A stretch of DNA of 45,240 bases from JAFGKM01 sp964403465 (GCA_964403465.1 CAYOFY010000003.1:1-45240), one strand, 5' to 3'. Positions 1-9,386 are shown, counted from the stretch's first letter. Numbers and translations: made by a program. The notes: a model not told the origin generated them from the sequence alone.

Positions 1-82
1 TTTTCCTATTATTCTGACTGATACTGCAGGAAAATGGTTTAGTATGAATCGCTTCGAAATTTTCAGGATGCTGGGGTAGTTT

Positions 83-1108
83 CTATTCCAATGCCGCTTC
101 TGCCATCACCTGTACATTTTCTGGCGGCACATTTGGGAGCAATGCCTCATGGCTCGGACTGACAATCAGCCTGGGACCAAGGATTTGTTTTATCCTGCGC
201 ACGTCTTTTTTGACATCCTCAGGGCTTCCACGCACAAGCAACTCCTGGGTATCAATTCCTCCCATGAACGATATTCTGCCTTTGAATTTTTCGGCAAGAC
301 TCTCCGCATCCATACCCGCCGCCTTTGCCTGAAGAGGATGGAGACAATCAACCCTTGCATCTATCAGTCTGTCTATCACCTTGAAAATCGCACCGCAGGA
401 GTGAAGTATTACCTGGTACCCGTGGTCGTGTGCCTGCCGGGTAAATCTGGTGAACCACGGCATGATAAAAGCGTCAAAATGCTTTGGTCCACATATCAGG
501 TTGAGCTGGGTCCCAAAATCATTGCCAAAGAAAAAACCGTCAATCACATCTCCGGCAACCCGGTAGAAGCGCTCATTCGCCTCGTAATAAAATTTACAGA
601 CATGGTCTGTCACCGCATGGACTATTTCAGGATGGGTATACATTTTTATCATGTAACTTTCCATTCCGAATAAATCCATCACGTTGTGATAGAAACACGT
701 CCAGAATCCACTTGCCCGGTAAATATCTCCGGCCTCATTAAGACTTCTCAGACATGCCTTAAAATGCAAGTGGTCAGACTCAGGCCACGGGAATTCCTCA
801 ACCTCATTAATGTCCTCGCAGTCTGCAAACGGACCGACAGAACCGTGTTTTTTCCTGTCAAGTCCCTCGTCAAACACATCCTCAAACGTTTCCTTGCCGT
901 CAGGAGATTTGTATGCATCAGGGAAAAACTGCGGGGATATCCATCGAAAGTCATCTCCCAATTTCTGGCGCAGTTCCTCCTCATTTTTTGTGCCGAAGTA
1001 TTTATGCAGAATCGGCCAGGTGTCCTTATGCGGATTCCCCAACCAGAATCCACAGCGGTCAGCTTTTTCACCTGCTATGATGGCGTTGATCCTCTCTCTG
1101 CTGTTCAT
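83..1108 (-). CDS. URO-D / MtaA-CmuA superfamily protein
   Basis: A 341-residue protein of the uroporphyrinogen decarboxylase superfamily, which includes true heme-pathway decarboxylases and corrinoid-dependent methyltransferases. Visible landmarks are LHSCGAIFKVIDRLI (about 235-249), the MGGIDTQELL segment (282-291) and the C-terminal SPSHEALLPNVPPENV segment (317-332). Methylcobamide methyltransferases bind zinc with HxC plus a later Cys. H236 and C238 are here, but the third position appears to be His320, so the chemistry is uncertain. The start follows GGGTGA. It lies 6 bases downstream of a glycosidase gene on the same strand, so the two are probably co-transcribed. That context, and the absence of heme genes, argues against heme synthesis. 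A demethylase or sugar-linked role is inference only. Confidence 0.8.
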   Translation of the reverse strand: MNSRERINAIIAGEKADRCGFWLGNPHKDTWPILHKYFGTKNEEELRQKLGDDFRWISPQFFPDAYKSPDGKETFEDVFDEGLDRKKHGSVGPFADCEDINEVEEFPWPESDHLHFKACLRSLNEAGDIYRASGFWTCFYHNVMDLFGMESYMIKMYTHPEIVHAVTDHVCKFYYEANERFYRVAGDVIDGFFFGNDFGTQLNLICGPKHFDAFIMPWFTRFTRQAHDHGYQVILHSCGAIFKVIDRLIDARVDCLHPLQAKAAGMDAESLAEKFKGRISFMGGIDTQELLVRGSPEDVKKDVRRIKQILGPRLIVSPSHEALLPNVPPENVQVMAEAALE

Positions 1109-1114
1109 AGTAAT

Positions 1115-2548
1115 TCACCCTTTTTTTTCGCTCCGCCGCTCCTTTTTCCTCAGAAGAACAACTGCACTGCCGGTCACAGGAACATTGAGTTTCAGCTCTC
1201 CTTTGCCAGTAATATGATCGCCTTCAGTCAGCATCCCCGTCTGTGTATCCAACCAGACAACTGAAAACCCTCCCCCTTCTCCCAGGTCTATACATATCTC
1301 TTTTTCTTGAGGAACATATACCAGGTACTCCCGGCCGTATTGAGCAAGACAATACCTGCTGGAGGCCAGTTCCGGCCGGGGAATCATTGCGGCCAGGTTC
1401 ACGCGTTCGGCGAAATATCTGGTATAACCCATGTTCCTGCGGACAGGGTCCCACGCGGGATGGTTCCGGAAATTCAAAGGCGCCCAGACAGCATAATTTT
1501 CCAGTCCATGCAGAGGTTCATAGGGATCCATCAGGGCAGTATGCAGCCCGCGCATGAAACTCTTCCATGCCCATCCGATATTTCCACCAACACCCCACAA
1601 GTGATCCGTGTCTGCGACAATCACTTTTCGACCGTTGTTGACAGGCGGGTCGTCCATATACGAAGCTGAAAAGTCCTCGTTGTTCTGACGTGGAGCAATC
1701 CAGTCTGCAGGACTTGAAAAAAGCTGGCTGTTGGTCACAGCATCGTTAGACCCCCCACCGGAAGTCATGCCTATCAGGTGCTGTTTGGGCTTGGTCTTTT
1801 CGTAACCCCTTATGTAGTTGACCATATGACACTGCCACTCAAATGACTCCTCATAGTGTTCGTTGCCAATTTCATATATGACGTTGTCAAGGTCGTTCAC
1901 CGTATCAATTATTTTTCGTACGTACGCTTCCTGCAGCCTTGTCACCTCAGGTATCTTGAGGGTATGAATGGCGCGGCCGCCTTCCGGATTGCCTGCGCTG
2001 CCGTCTATTCCGTTTACATTGTTTGCCCTGTTGAACGGATGCCCGTCCCACGGATTATCCGTAGGATGTTCCGCTCTTCTGTCCACGCTGAATCCCTGGA
2101 ACAACATCACGGAAAAATAAATACCGTAGTCTCCCGCTTCGATAACCCGATGTCTCAGACGGTCAAAATAATTCTGGTTGTATCTGGTCAGGTCAAATTT
2201 GGGACCATCGTCAAGCGCTGTTCCGGGACCGGTACGGGCATACGGTAGAGGACGGACAGGACTGAATTCGCCAGGTCTGGTAAAGCCGTTCCAGTGTGTC
2301 GCCTCCCAGTGCCAGCCCCTTGTGTAATTATGCCCGAATCCTGCGAGCCATTCAAGATAGGCCCTATAATCAAATTCCTTTTCCTCGTCCGGGGAAAAGA
2401 TTTCCTGTATATTGCTCCAGTTATGTGAACCGGTCAACAATACCGCTTTTCCATCACGGTCGGCAAAATATCGGGGATTCTCTTTGTGAACCCTGAGCGG
2501 TCCGTTAATTTTCGTCCGGGTGATTTCAGGTTTTCCTATCTTTTCCAT
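1115..2548 (-). CDS. Apiosidase-like (DUF4038-type) TIM-barrel glycoside hydrolase
   Basis: A 477-residue protein without a signal peptide. The N-terminal segment RYFADRDGKAVLLTGSHNW (27-45) is typical of DUF4038/GH140-like barrels, which begin with a small strand region followed by a (beta/alpha)8 fold. IYEIGNEHYEE (224-234) gives a clan-A style Asn-Glu pair with Glu230 as the likely acid/base. An acidic ADTDHLWG segment (about 313-320) may hold the partner carboxylate. The last 80 residues form a small beta domain resembling the collagen-binding-like domain found at the end of these enzymes. The substrate cannot be read from sequence; GH140 cleaves apiose in rhamnogalacturonan II, but this member is divergent. 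First gene of a two-gene unit with the URO-D protein. A promoter sits about 8 bases before the leader, and no Shine-Dalgarno sequence is seen. Confidence 0.75.
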   Translation of the reverse strand: MEKIGKPEITRTKINGPLRVHKENPRYFADRDGKAVLLTGSHNWSNIQEIFSPDEEKEFDYRAYLEWLAGFGHNYTRGWHWEATHWNGFTRPGEFSPVRPLPYARTGPGTALDDGPKFDLTRYNQNYFDRLRHRVIEAGDYGIYFSVMLFQGFSVDRRAEHPTDNPWDGHPFNRANNVNGIDGSAGNPEGGRAIHTLKIPEVTRLQEAYVRKIIDTVNDLDNVIYEIGNEHYEESFEWQCHMVNYIRGYEKTKPKQHLIGMTSGGGSNDAVTNSQLFSSPADWIAPRQNNEDFSASYMDDPPVNNGRKVIVADTDHLWGVGGNIGWAWKSFMRGLHTALMDPYEPLHGLENYAVWAPLNFRNHPAWDPVRRNMGYTRYFAERVNLAAMIPRPELASSRYCLAQYGREYLVYVPQEKEICIDLGEGGGFSVVWLDTQTGMLTEGDHITGKGELKLNVPVTGSAVVLLRKKERRSEKKG

Positions 2549-2562
2549 GTGGCATTGCGATC

Positions 2563-2591
2563 ATTATATCGGGTTTCTCCGAGGGAGTCAA
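2563..2591 (-). promoter_or_regulatory. Sigma-70 promoter for the DUF4038-URO-D unit
   Basis: On the minus strand TTGACT (2591-2586) and TATAAT (2568-2563) are separated by exactly 17 bases. The predicted transcript starts near 2556, leaving a leader of only about 8 bases before the ATG at 2548 and no room for a normal ribosome binding site. Confidence 0.65.
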
Positions 2592-2657
2592 TCTCTTCAA
2601 GACTGAAATATATTTGACTTTTCAGAACCTATATATTACACCTTTCTACGAATGTCA

Positions 2658-2667
2658 ATACAGGGGG
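2658..2667 (+). repeat. ATACAGGGGG motif, copy 1
   Basis: Ten-base motif immediately before the ATG of the GH95-like gene; its G-run also serves as the Shine-Dalgarno sequence, 4 bases from the start. The same decamer occurs at 9455-9464, 14397-14406 and 38254-38263. Confidence 0.5.
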
Positions 2668-2671
2668 AATA

Positions 2672-5332
2672 ATGAGAACTGATAAGGCAGAGGGAATTGA
2701 CTGGGAAAAATATCTTTCACAATTTGACTTGATTTACGAAACTCCTTCAAAGATATGGCAGGATGGATTTGCCATCGGCAACGGGTCCCTGGGAGCAATG
2801 GTATACGAACCGTTCCATCTGGAATGGACTGTCAACAAAAACAACGTCTGGGACTACCGCAAACCAGAGGTAAAAAGGCATAGCATAGAGTACGTCAGGG
2901 AAATCGCAATGAAGAACAAGAATTACGCCGAAGAGATGCGGAAGGAGGATATATACGGTGGAAATCTTTATCCCGCACCCAAGACCTGCGGACAATTGCG
3001 GATACGCTTTGGATATGATTCCATTTACGCTCCGCCGCACAAGGTGAGGAAGCGCCTCGACCTCCATGAAGGCACAATTTATACCAGCCTTGACAAACAC
3101 CTGTCACATCCCCGCGTTACAAGTTTTGTATGTGCCGAGGAAGACCTGCTGGTCATACGTGTAAGGGACGTTTCCGCAATGACAGCTTTTCACAATAATG
3201 TAGATATATATCATATTCCCGACGCCCTGCTTCCGACCTGCAGGAAAGGAGCGGAAAAGGACATACTGTGGATAGAACAGCCGTTTCATGACGGATTCAG
3301 GTACGTGATGATGGCTAAGATCGTGCCGGCAGGCACGTGCGCTTATTCCGGGTTATTTAAAAAGACTGTCCAGAAGAAATGGTGGTACGCCATTGAGCCG
3401 TCAGAGAAGGTTGAAAGCCGCATAGACGGTGAATATGCCGTGGCGCCCGTCGCGGGAGATTTTGACGTATACGTTACCGTTGTTACCATGCTTGATGCGA
3501 AGAATCCCATGGCAACCGCCCGCAGGCGTCTGGACGATGCGGCCAGCAGAGGCGCTGGCAGATTGCACAGGGAGCACAGGAAATGGTGGAGCGGCTTCTG
3601 GGAGAAAAGTTACGTGGGCATGGACGACCCGTTCCTCGAGCAGATGTGGTATGTAAGTCTTTACAACCTTGCGACGGTTCTTCCGGGAACGCCTGTCGGC
3701 GGATTGTGTGGCCTCTGGTACGGACCGATGGAGACTCCCTCGCAGATTCTTCCGTGGAAAGGGATGTATACAAACGACTATAACGCACAGGCACCGGTAG
3801 CGCCGGTATTCCGTGCCAATCATCCGGAACTTGCGGACGGCTCTTTCAGAACACTTCTCGCACAGCTGGTGGAGGCGAAAAATAGTGCACGTCAACTATA
3901 CAAGATGCCGGGGGCGTATTATCCGGTTTCATCAGACCCGACGGGGCGTGAGGTGACAAACGGTGCCTACAGGTTCTGTCAGAACAGCGGACCGGAATGG
4001 TGTGTTTTTCTCTGGTGGCACTACCTTTACACAAAAGATAAGGAGTATCTGCGTCAGGTTTCTTATCCCATCATGCGCGAGGTGGCGATGTTTTTTGTCA
4101 ACTATATGAGGTGGCACGGAGATGAAAAACTTTATCACCTTGAAGTGAGCCAGAACCCGGAACTGATGTACATAAAATACCCGGACCCCGTGTATACGCT
4201 TACACTGTTGAAATATACGCTGAAAGGCGTTATTGAAGCGGCGGCCATACTGAAAACTGACAAAAAGCTCGTGACAAAATGCAGGCACGTACTGGAACAT
4301 TATCCCCCGTATCCCATGGATGGAAAAGAGATACTGCCTCTCAAGGATTTGAGGTCCAACCATATAAACCATTGCAGGACCATATCCGGACTCTTCCCCT
4401 GCGGGGAGTTTGACCCGGAAATTGCTCCCGAGTGGACGGAGAGCTGTGCTGCCGAAATAAGAAAGGGGGATACATTTCTATGTACTTACGGCTGTAATAA
4501 GGGGCGGATAAATACCTGGACAGGAGGATATTATTTCGTTGGTGCGCCCGCCTGCTGGATGGGGATGAAAGAAACCGCCTGGCGTTATCTGGAATACCTG
4601 CTGAAGTCCAATCTGAAACCAAACGGACTGGTGACGCACAACGGAGTGACACTTGCAGACAGCCGGCTGAGCGAAGAAAACATAAAGAATATTCCTGATG
4701 CCGAAATATACCACGACCTTGACCATGAACCTCTCAAGATGGTGGAAATCCTTACCGGCAGGCTATCGGAATCCACGACCGAAAACCTGGAATATAAGGA
4801 AACGATATTCCCTGCGCTTGAGGGGCCGGCGATGTACCTTTTGATGGTTGGTGAAATGCTTCTCCAGAGCCATAACGGCATCCTGCGAGTGTTCCCCGGG
4901 CTGCCCGACAAGAGAGACGCCCAATTTATTGACCTGCGCGCACAGGGCCCGGTTCTGGTTTCCTCTCGCAGGAAAAAAGGGCAGGTGGAATTCGTGGCAT
5001 TGCGCGCACTGGCTCCGGTACAAATCACACTCAGGAGTCCCTGGACAGGAGCAAAAATCTGGCGGTCTTCGGGACGCGACGGCAGAAAAGTCTCTGTGCA
5101 TAAGAATGAGAGACATATTGATATCACCCTGCAAGCAGGAGAAAAAACAGTATTGGCACCGGTTCGGAAGAACCTGTCATGGCCGGCTCTTGTTGCTCCG
5201 CGTTCAGGAGAAAAATCGGAAGCGCGCAGTATTACTCTGAGCGACGGGATGACCGCATGGCTGGGAAAACCCGTGCAGGACAGGTATTATAAGATCCTCA
5301 GAATTGCCAGGACCGGCAAGAAAAATTCATAG
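2672..5332 (+). CDS. GH95-like glycoside hydrolase (fucosidase/galactosidase type)
   Basis: An 886-residue enzyme with no signal peptide. The N-terminal beta domain carries WQDGFAIGNGSLGAMVYE (29-46), the hallmark opening of GH95 proteins. An (alpha/alpha)6 barrel follows, with NGAYRFCQNSGPEWCVFLWW (430-449) and SQNPELMYIKYPDPVYTLTL (493-512). The second segment sits where GH95 enzymes have an SPEN-type motif with the catalytic acid, so Glu497 is a candidate. The C-terminal part has LLQSHNGILRVFPGLPDKRD, the usual GH95 ending before a final beta domain. GH95 cleaves alpha-1,2-L-fucose or alpha-L-galactose by inversion; substitutions around the active site leave the specificity open. Transcribed divergently from the DUF4038 gene. 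Its stop overlaps the stop of the convergent gene by 6 bases. Confidence 0.8.
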   Translation: MRTDKAEGIDWEKYLSQFDLIYETPSKIWQDGFAIGNGSLGAMVYEPFHLEWTVNKNNVWDYRKPEVKRHSIEYVREIAMKNKNYAEEMRKEDIYGGNLYPAPKTCGQLRIRFGYDSIYAPPHKVRKRLDLHEGTIYTSLDKHLSHPRVTSFVCAEEDLLVIRVRDVSAMTAFHNNVDIYHIPDALLPTCRKGAEKDILWIEQPFHDGFRYVMMAKIVPAGTCAYSGLFKKTVQKKWWYAIEPSEKVESRIDGEYAVAPVAGDFDVYVTVVTMLDAKNPMATARRRLDDAASRGAGRLHREHRKWWSGFWEKSYVGMDDPFLEQMWYVSLYNLATVLPGTPVGGLCGLWYGPMETPSQILPWKGMYTNDYNAQAPVAPVFRANHPELADGSFRTLLAQLVEAKNSARQLYKMPGAYYPVSSDPTGREVTNGAYRFCQNSGPEWCVFLWWHYLYTKDKEYLRQVSYPIMREVAMFFVNYMRWHGDEKLYHLEVSQNPELMYIKYPDPVYTLTLLKYTLKGVIEAAAILKTDKKLVTKCRHVLEHYPPYPMDGKEILPLKDLRSNHINHCRTISGLFPCGEFDPEIAPEWTESCAAEIRKGDTFLCTYGCNKGRINTWTGGYYFVGAPACWMGMKETAWRYLEYLLKSNLKPNGLVTHNGVTLADSRLSEENIKNIPDAEIYHDLDHEPLKMVEILTGRLSESTTENLEYKETIFPALEGPAMYLLMVGEMLLQSHNGILRVFPGLPDKRDAQFIDLRAQGPVLVSSRRKKGQVEFVALRALAPVQITLRSPWTGAKIWRSSGRDGRKVSVHKNERHIDITLQAGEKTVLAPVRKNLSWPALVAPRSGEKSEARSITLSDGMTAWLGKPVQDRYYKILRIARTGKKNS

Positions 5333-8209
5333 GGATTCTTTCATCCTGACAACTAACATGATGTTATAACGGAATCCAGGGACCGGTATGATTACATTCT
5401 GACCATTCAGTTCAATCTCAGGAACTCGTTCCACAGATTGCTGTTCCTCTTCATAATAGTAAGGCCTCATCGCTACAACTTTTTCAACCTTCCCTTTGCC
5501 GATCGCGGCTGAAATCTTGACGTCTTCCAGAGGCACGGGTTCATCCAGCCAGTTGACATCCCATTTTTCAAAGGGAGACCTTCTCACCAGGTGGATAATC
5601 AGGTCGTAACCGGTATCTGTCCTGCGCTTGTAAATCAGTTCTTTCCACCAGAGTTCTTCTGGAGATTTCACCGAGATTGTCTTTTCAGCTTCCGGGACAA
5701 CCCTGATATCAGGTGCCCAGATGAACCGTGAGTAGCGTGTCGTAAACTGGAGTGCCGGCCTGTAACTGGGGAGAAATCCACTTGCATGGTGTACCTGCGT
5801 ACCGATGAGTTGCGCCATATGGTAGTTTATTGTTGCCCATGCCCATTTTGACGGGCCAGGGGCAGGGTCGTTATAGTCTATGGGGATGAAACTGTAGCCG
5901 ATAAGTGTGTTGGCACCCCACTTCTGTACTGCAAAATCACGCTGCTCTACCAAAAACTTTTCCCATTCAGTCGGTCTTCCCAGCCAATCTTCCCTGCCTT
6001 TAAGAAAAGAGCCTGTTTCCGACAGAATCATCACGTTCTTCCAGTTTGTGGCCGCCCGTATGTTGTCGTCTCCGGAATCGCCTTCCTTTCCGGTCCCGGA
6101 ACCGACGTAGCTGGTAAGTCCTATGGAAGCTCCCCACTCGGTGGCACGATAGCCCCAGTTGTACCATGTACCGAAATTGGGATTCTCTTTCTTGAGGATC
6201 CCGGAAAAAATGTTGTGGTTACGGCCGTTCAGCCGCGCGAAATCCTCCAGCTTGTTAGAAGGAACATTGAGTTTCCCGTCGTAACCATATCCTTTCCATA
6301 TGCCCAGATTGCCGTCTATGTAAACTCCATCTTCTTTCAAAAATTCAGCATATTCCTTTATGCAGTTCGCCATGAAGATAACGGCATCTTCAAGAGCATA
6401 ATTGGCAACTCCGTGCTCCCAGTAAGTGAGTTTCCTGTTGAGATAGGGCTTGATTACCTTGCGATTGGATCCCAGTTCCAGCGGTGAAGCCAATTCCATG
6501 GGATTCGGGTAGCCGCCGTATATGGGGTCAACGCCAAACTGTCCGTTGGAATCGTATAAAGCGAACTCCGGGTGCTGGCGGATAACTTCATAGCCCATCT
6601 GCCCGCAGTAACCGAACGTCTGGTAGAACGTGTGCTTCACGCCAAGAGAGCTGAAATAAGCGTTCTCCCCGAGACGGCCCTTGACATTGAACTGGTTGAG
6701 TCCCTGTCCGGACTGGTATGTCTCCAGCTCCTTCATCGTTTCTGTCTGTATCCCCCAGTCGGTCGGCTCAGCGGCAAAGTAATGGCGCTGGTTATAGTAA
6801 GTAACCCACGGGTCAACCTTGTAATACTTGTTTTGCCCGGCATATGTATGCTGGTGTATCCGGAACCACTCGGCCGCAACACCATAGAACTCCTGCCAGG
6901 AATCAACGATGGTCCCCTTTTCATCTTCAAATCTTACTTCTATTCCGCGGCCGTAGGTCTCGGGTCCGACATTGTATGTGAAACTCCAGGTTCTGGTCCC
7001 TCCTGCAGGTATGGAAATATCGGTCCGTCCAAGTTCCCTTTGTGTATCCAGATCCAGGTGCATTACGGATACCAGTCTTCCCGTGCGTGGGATATCAGAA
7101 GTATTTACCACGGTTGCCGTCGTAGTGGCGGTTTCATTTTCAGCGTACATGACCTTGTTTGAGCGGATATCTATCACCGTTACTGTTCCTGGCCGACTTG
7201 CACGCTCACCGCACTTGTACCCGGCAATTGACGGAGCCGGTTTTGTCTCCAGTACTGCCACCTTGCCGGCATCCTCTCCGGTCAACCTGCGCAACACCCG
7301 TGTCAGGACTATCATATCGCTGTAAGAACCGGTGAGCACCGTCTTTTTATCTTCCCCTTTCAGATATGGAGCAAGAGCGGCAGATTTCCTGGTTATTGAA
7401 TCATACAACTCCTTATCTGTGCCGGCCGGGTTTTTCTTAAATTTTGCCAGTGCCTCTTCGTATTCTGCCAGGTGTTTCTTATATTCATCGTCAACAACTA
7501 CCGCTGGAACTTCCAGATTCTCGACAAAACCTCCGGTACCGTAAAGATTATTAAGCTCTCTTACCATCTCGACGTCTACCGGCTCCCCGGGAAAAAATTG
7601 AACTTCTGCGATATCAATCGGCCCTTTACCGGCCAGGAAAAGGTTAATTCCCAGATCAGGCTTGTCCGAAGTTTTACATAATACGCGCCCCTGCTCCGTA
7701 AGAGACGGATTGTCACCCAGGTAAACCCTGTTCACGGGGAAAAAGATCCTGTATTCCACCCAGTAAGAGGTTGATATATCCCTCTGAAGCATAACGGGAC
7801 TGCCAAGCCATGCACCGCCCCCGTATATGTATCCGCCGAACCAGACAGTTCCTTTTCCCCTTACCTTGACGGACCCGATGTACGTTTTACCGAATTCCAG
7901 CGGCCCGAAATAAGAGGCAATGTGCCCTCCTCCGTCCAGCCTGACAAAAGGCCCATTAGACAACCCGCCTGTGCGCAGGTATTCAAAAGAACCGTTCGGT
8001 GTTGACGCATTAGGCATCCACCATCTCGGTAAGACAAGATCCGAAGACAGTTTCCAGCCCGCTTTCTGCGCATCAATAATTTGTTGATTATCCGCACTTA
8101 TCGTCTCTGTCTCGGTAAATTTTCCGTTCCTTGTGCTGCCGGCTGCAAATAGAAACCCGGAAGAGGAAAATCCCAGAAGAATCAAAACTGTCAAGGCCAA
8201 TTTTTTCAT
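5327..8209 (-). CDS. Large secreted protein with a putative glycosidase-like barrel
   Basis: A 960-residue exported protein. Residues 1-22 are a clear Sec signal peptide (MKKLALTVLILLGFSSSG start, cleavage near FAAGS). Residues about 30-220 look like a beta-rich ligand-binding region. About 340-450 resembles an Ig/CARDB-like domain (alternating strands, PAGGTRTWSFTYN). About 460-800 looks like a TIM barrel: it has many aromatic residues, and the segment DGVYIDGNLGIWKG places Asp632 where GH13/GH66-like hypothetical proteins have a nucleophile. The C-terminal 130 residues form another beta domain. I do not recognise a named family, and catalytic activity is inferred only. The start follows a GGGGGT ribosome site. 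It is monocistronic and converges with the GH95-like gene. Confidence 0.7.
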   Translation of the reverse strand: MKKLALTVLILLGFSSSGFLFAAGSTRNGKFTETETISADNQQIIDAQKAGWKLSSDLVLPRWWMPNASTPNGSFEYLRTGGLSNGPFVRLDGGGHIASYFGPLEFGKTYIGSVKVRGKGTVWFGGYIYGGGAWLGSPVMLQRDISTSYWVEYRIFFPVNRVYLGDNPSLTEQGRVLCKTSDKPDLGINLFLAGKGPIDIAEVQFFPGEPVDVEMVRELNNLYGTGGFVENLEVPAVVVDDEYKKHLAEYEEALAKFKKNPAGTDKELYDSITRKSAALAPYLKGEDKKTVLTGSYSDMIVLTRVLRRLTGEDAGKVAVLETKPAPSIAGYKCGERASRPGTVTVIDIRSNKVMYAENETATTTATVVNTSDIPRTGRLVSVMHLDLDTQRELGRTDISIPAGGTRTWSFTYNVGPETYGRGIEVRFEDEKGTIVDSWQEFYGVAAEWFRIHQHTYAGQNKYYKVDPWVTYYNQRHYFAAEPTDWGIQTETMKELETYQSGQGLNQFNVKGRLGENAYFSSLGVKHTFYQTFGYCGQMGYEVIRQHPEFALYDSNGQFGVDPIYGGYPNPMELASPLELGSNRKVIKPYLNRKLTYWEHGVANYALEDAVIFMANCIKEYAEFLKEDGVYIDGNLGIWKGYGYDGKLNVPSNKLEDFARLNGRNHNIFSGILKKENPNFGTWYNWGYRATEWGASIGLTSYVGSGTGKEGDSGDDNIRAATNWKNVMILSETGSFLKGREDWLGRPTEWEKFLVEQRDFAVQKWGANTLIGYSFIPIDYNDPAPGPSKWAWATINYHMAQLIGTQVHHASGFLPSYRPALQFTTRYSRFIWAPDIRVVPEAEKTISVKSPEELWWKELIYKRRTDTGYDLIIHLVRRSPFEKWDVNWLDEPVPLEDVKISAAIGKGKVEKVVAMRPYYYEEEQQSVERVPEIELNGQNVIIPVPGFRYNIMLVVRMKESL

Positions 8210-8238
8210 GATATACCCCCTTGGTTAACCCAGTCTGA

Positions 8239-8244
8239 ATTATA
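8239..8244 (-). promoter_or_regulatory. -10 element for the 960-residue secreted protein
   Basis: Minus-strand TATAAT about 30 bases before the start. The -35 is weak (TTGGGG at 18-base spacing), so this is a tentative promoter. The rest of the 8210-8304 gap shows nothing else. Confidence 0.35.
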
Positions 8245-8304
8245 CGCCACCAATTCCCTTTCCCCCAATTTCAATTACTATTGCAAAACCCTCTTTGTTA
8301 TTCT

Positions 8305-9309
8305 TCAAAGTGAAAGAAGTCTTGCCGCGTTTCCCCAGAAGTAATTCTCAATCTCCCTGTCTCCAAGGTTGAGCATTTCAAATGCAGATTTTACTGCACG
8401 AAGGTTTTCCAGCCCGAGAAGAACAGGTTCTCTCCGGTACAGTATGTTTTCGCAGATATCTGCATTTTCTTCAAGCCAGAGGAAAGAATCCCCGACAGGG
8501 AAATTAGTCCCTCTCATATGGGAACAGTAAAAGTCGGATCCGTACAGAACATGGTCCGCACCAAGATATTTCAGGCATGCCATTGTGGCCAGGGGTGTAC
8601 AGTTGACCGAGGTATCCACGTACAGATTCCCGGGCATATCTTTTGAAAGTTGCTTTAATCCCTCCATACAGTGCCATGGATTGAATCCTCTTGCACTGTG
8701 GTCAAGAACCAACTTCATGTCCGGATATTTCTTACAGTAGCTACCGATCCAGAAAAGATTGGAAGCGTCTGCCAGGCTTCGACTGCGCTGCATATGAAGG
8801 GTGACTGTCCATCCTTCCCTGTGTGCAATCTCCGCCATCCATTCTGGAAAATATTCAGGTATTTCGGCATTTTCCTTATCCGGCCTTCTGGCAAAGCAGG
8901 CAAACGGTTTCAATCCTTTCATCCCCAGTCTTTTTCCCTCGCACCTAATTCTTTCAGGGTCATCATCCGGCCTGACATAGAGTTGCCCGCGGGCCAATCC
9001 ATCTTTCCTTACCTGTGCGGATACCCATTCATTGCACGGAGCAGGGTTATTAGGGAAAGAAGCAGGAAAAGGAAAATGAAGGCCATGAACCTCGCGGGAC
9101 GGAAGAATCCATTCCATATGCTCACTATAAACTTCAAGTGTAATTTCATGAGGGGCCATCTGCACATGAACAGGAGGGTTCCCTTCCCAGTCCGAGATGC
9201 GCCATAGATGAGCATGCATATCATAGACCCTGGGTGGAACAAAACCTTCCAGCTCCCGGTTGAAGAACTCCCTGTCGCAATCCTTTAATTCCCAGGTAAG
9301 ATTTCTCAT
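8305..9309 (-). CDS. Amidohydrolase family 2 metal-dependent hydrolase
   Basis: A 334-residue ACMSD/amidohydrolase-2 type TIM-barrel hydrolase. Visible metal and catalytic landmarks are YDMHAHLW (HxH on strand 1), TVTLHMQ (strand 5 His), KLVLDHSARG (strand 6 His) and HVLYGSDFYCSH (strand 8 Asp). The family decarboxylates or hydrolyses aromatic acids, lactones and related substrates; the C-terminal ENYFWGNAARLL is its usual ending. I chose the ATG at 9309; a GTG 15 bases upstream (9324) is an alternative, and neither has a strong ribosome site. It may act on a lactone or aldonic product of the neighbouring sugar enzymes, but that is inference. It shares a promoter region with a divergent small membrane gene. 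Confidence 0.8.
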   Translation of the reverse strand: MRNLTWELKDCDREFFNRELEGFVPPRVYDMHAHLWRISDWEGNPPVHVQMAPHEITLEVYSEHMEWILPSREVHGLHFPFPASFPNNPAPCNEWVSAQVRKDGLARGQLYVRPDDDPERIRCEGKRLGMKGLKPFACFARRPDKENAEIPEYFPEWMAEIAHREGWTVTLHMQRSRSLADASNLFWIGSYCKKYPDMKLVLDHSARGFNPWHCMEGLKQLSKDMPGNLYVDTSVNCTPLATMACLKYLGADHVLYGSDFYCSHMRGTNFPVGDSFLWLEENADICENILYRREPVLLGLENLRAVKSAFEMLNLGDREIENYFWGNAARLLSL

Positions 9310-9358
9310 GGTTCTGCTTTTCACCCGTATTCTCGTTTCTCGGTCCTACAGATAAGAT

Positions 9359-9386
9359 ATATTATTCTCTCTCGTCTAAAAGTCAA
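9359..9386 (-). promoter_or_regulatory. Promoter for the amidohydrolase gene
   Basis: Minus-strand TTGACT (9386-9381), 16-base spacer, TAATAT (9364-9359). Its -35 box lies 12 bases from the -35 box of the divergent promoter at 9399. Confidence 0.55.

Noticed and set aside
149..673. 174-codon open frame on the plus strand inside the URO-D gene.
   Set aside because: It lies antisense to a clearly conserved gene and its translation shows no family features.
670..685. ATCACGTTGTGAT palindrome resembling a Rex or CRP-like site.
   Set aside because: It lies well inside the URO-D coding region, far from any promoter.
2614..2640. TTGACT followed by TATATT/TATTAC as a promoter for the GH95-like gene.
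   Set aside because: The spacer is only 12-14 bases, too short for a normal sigma-70 promoter.
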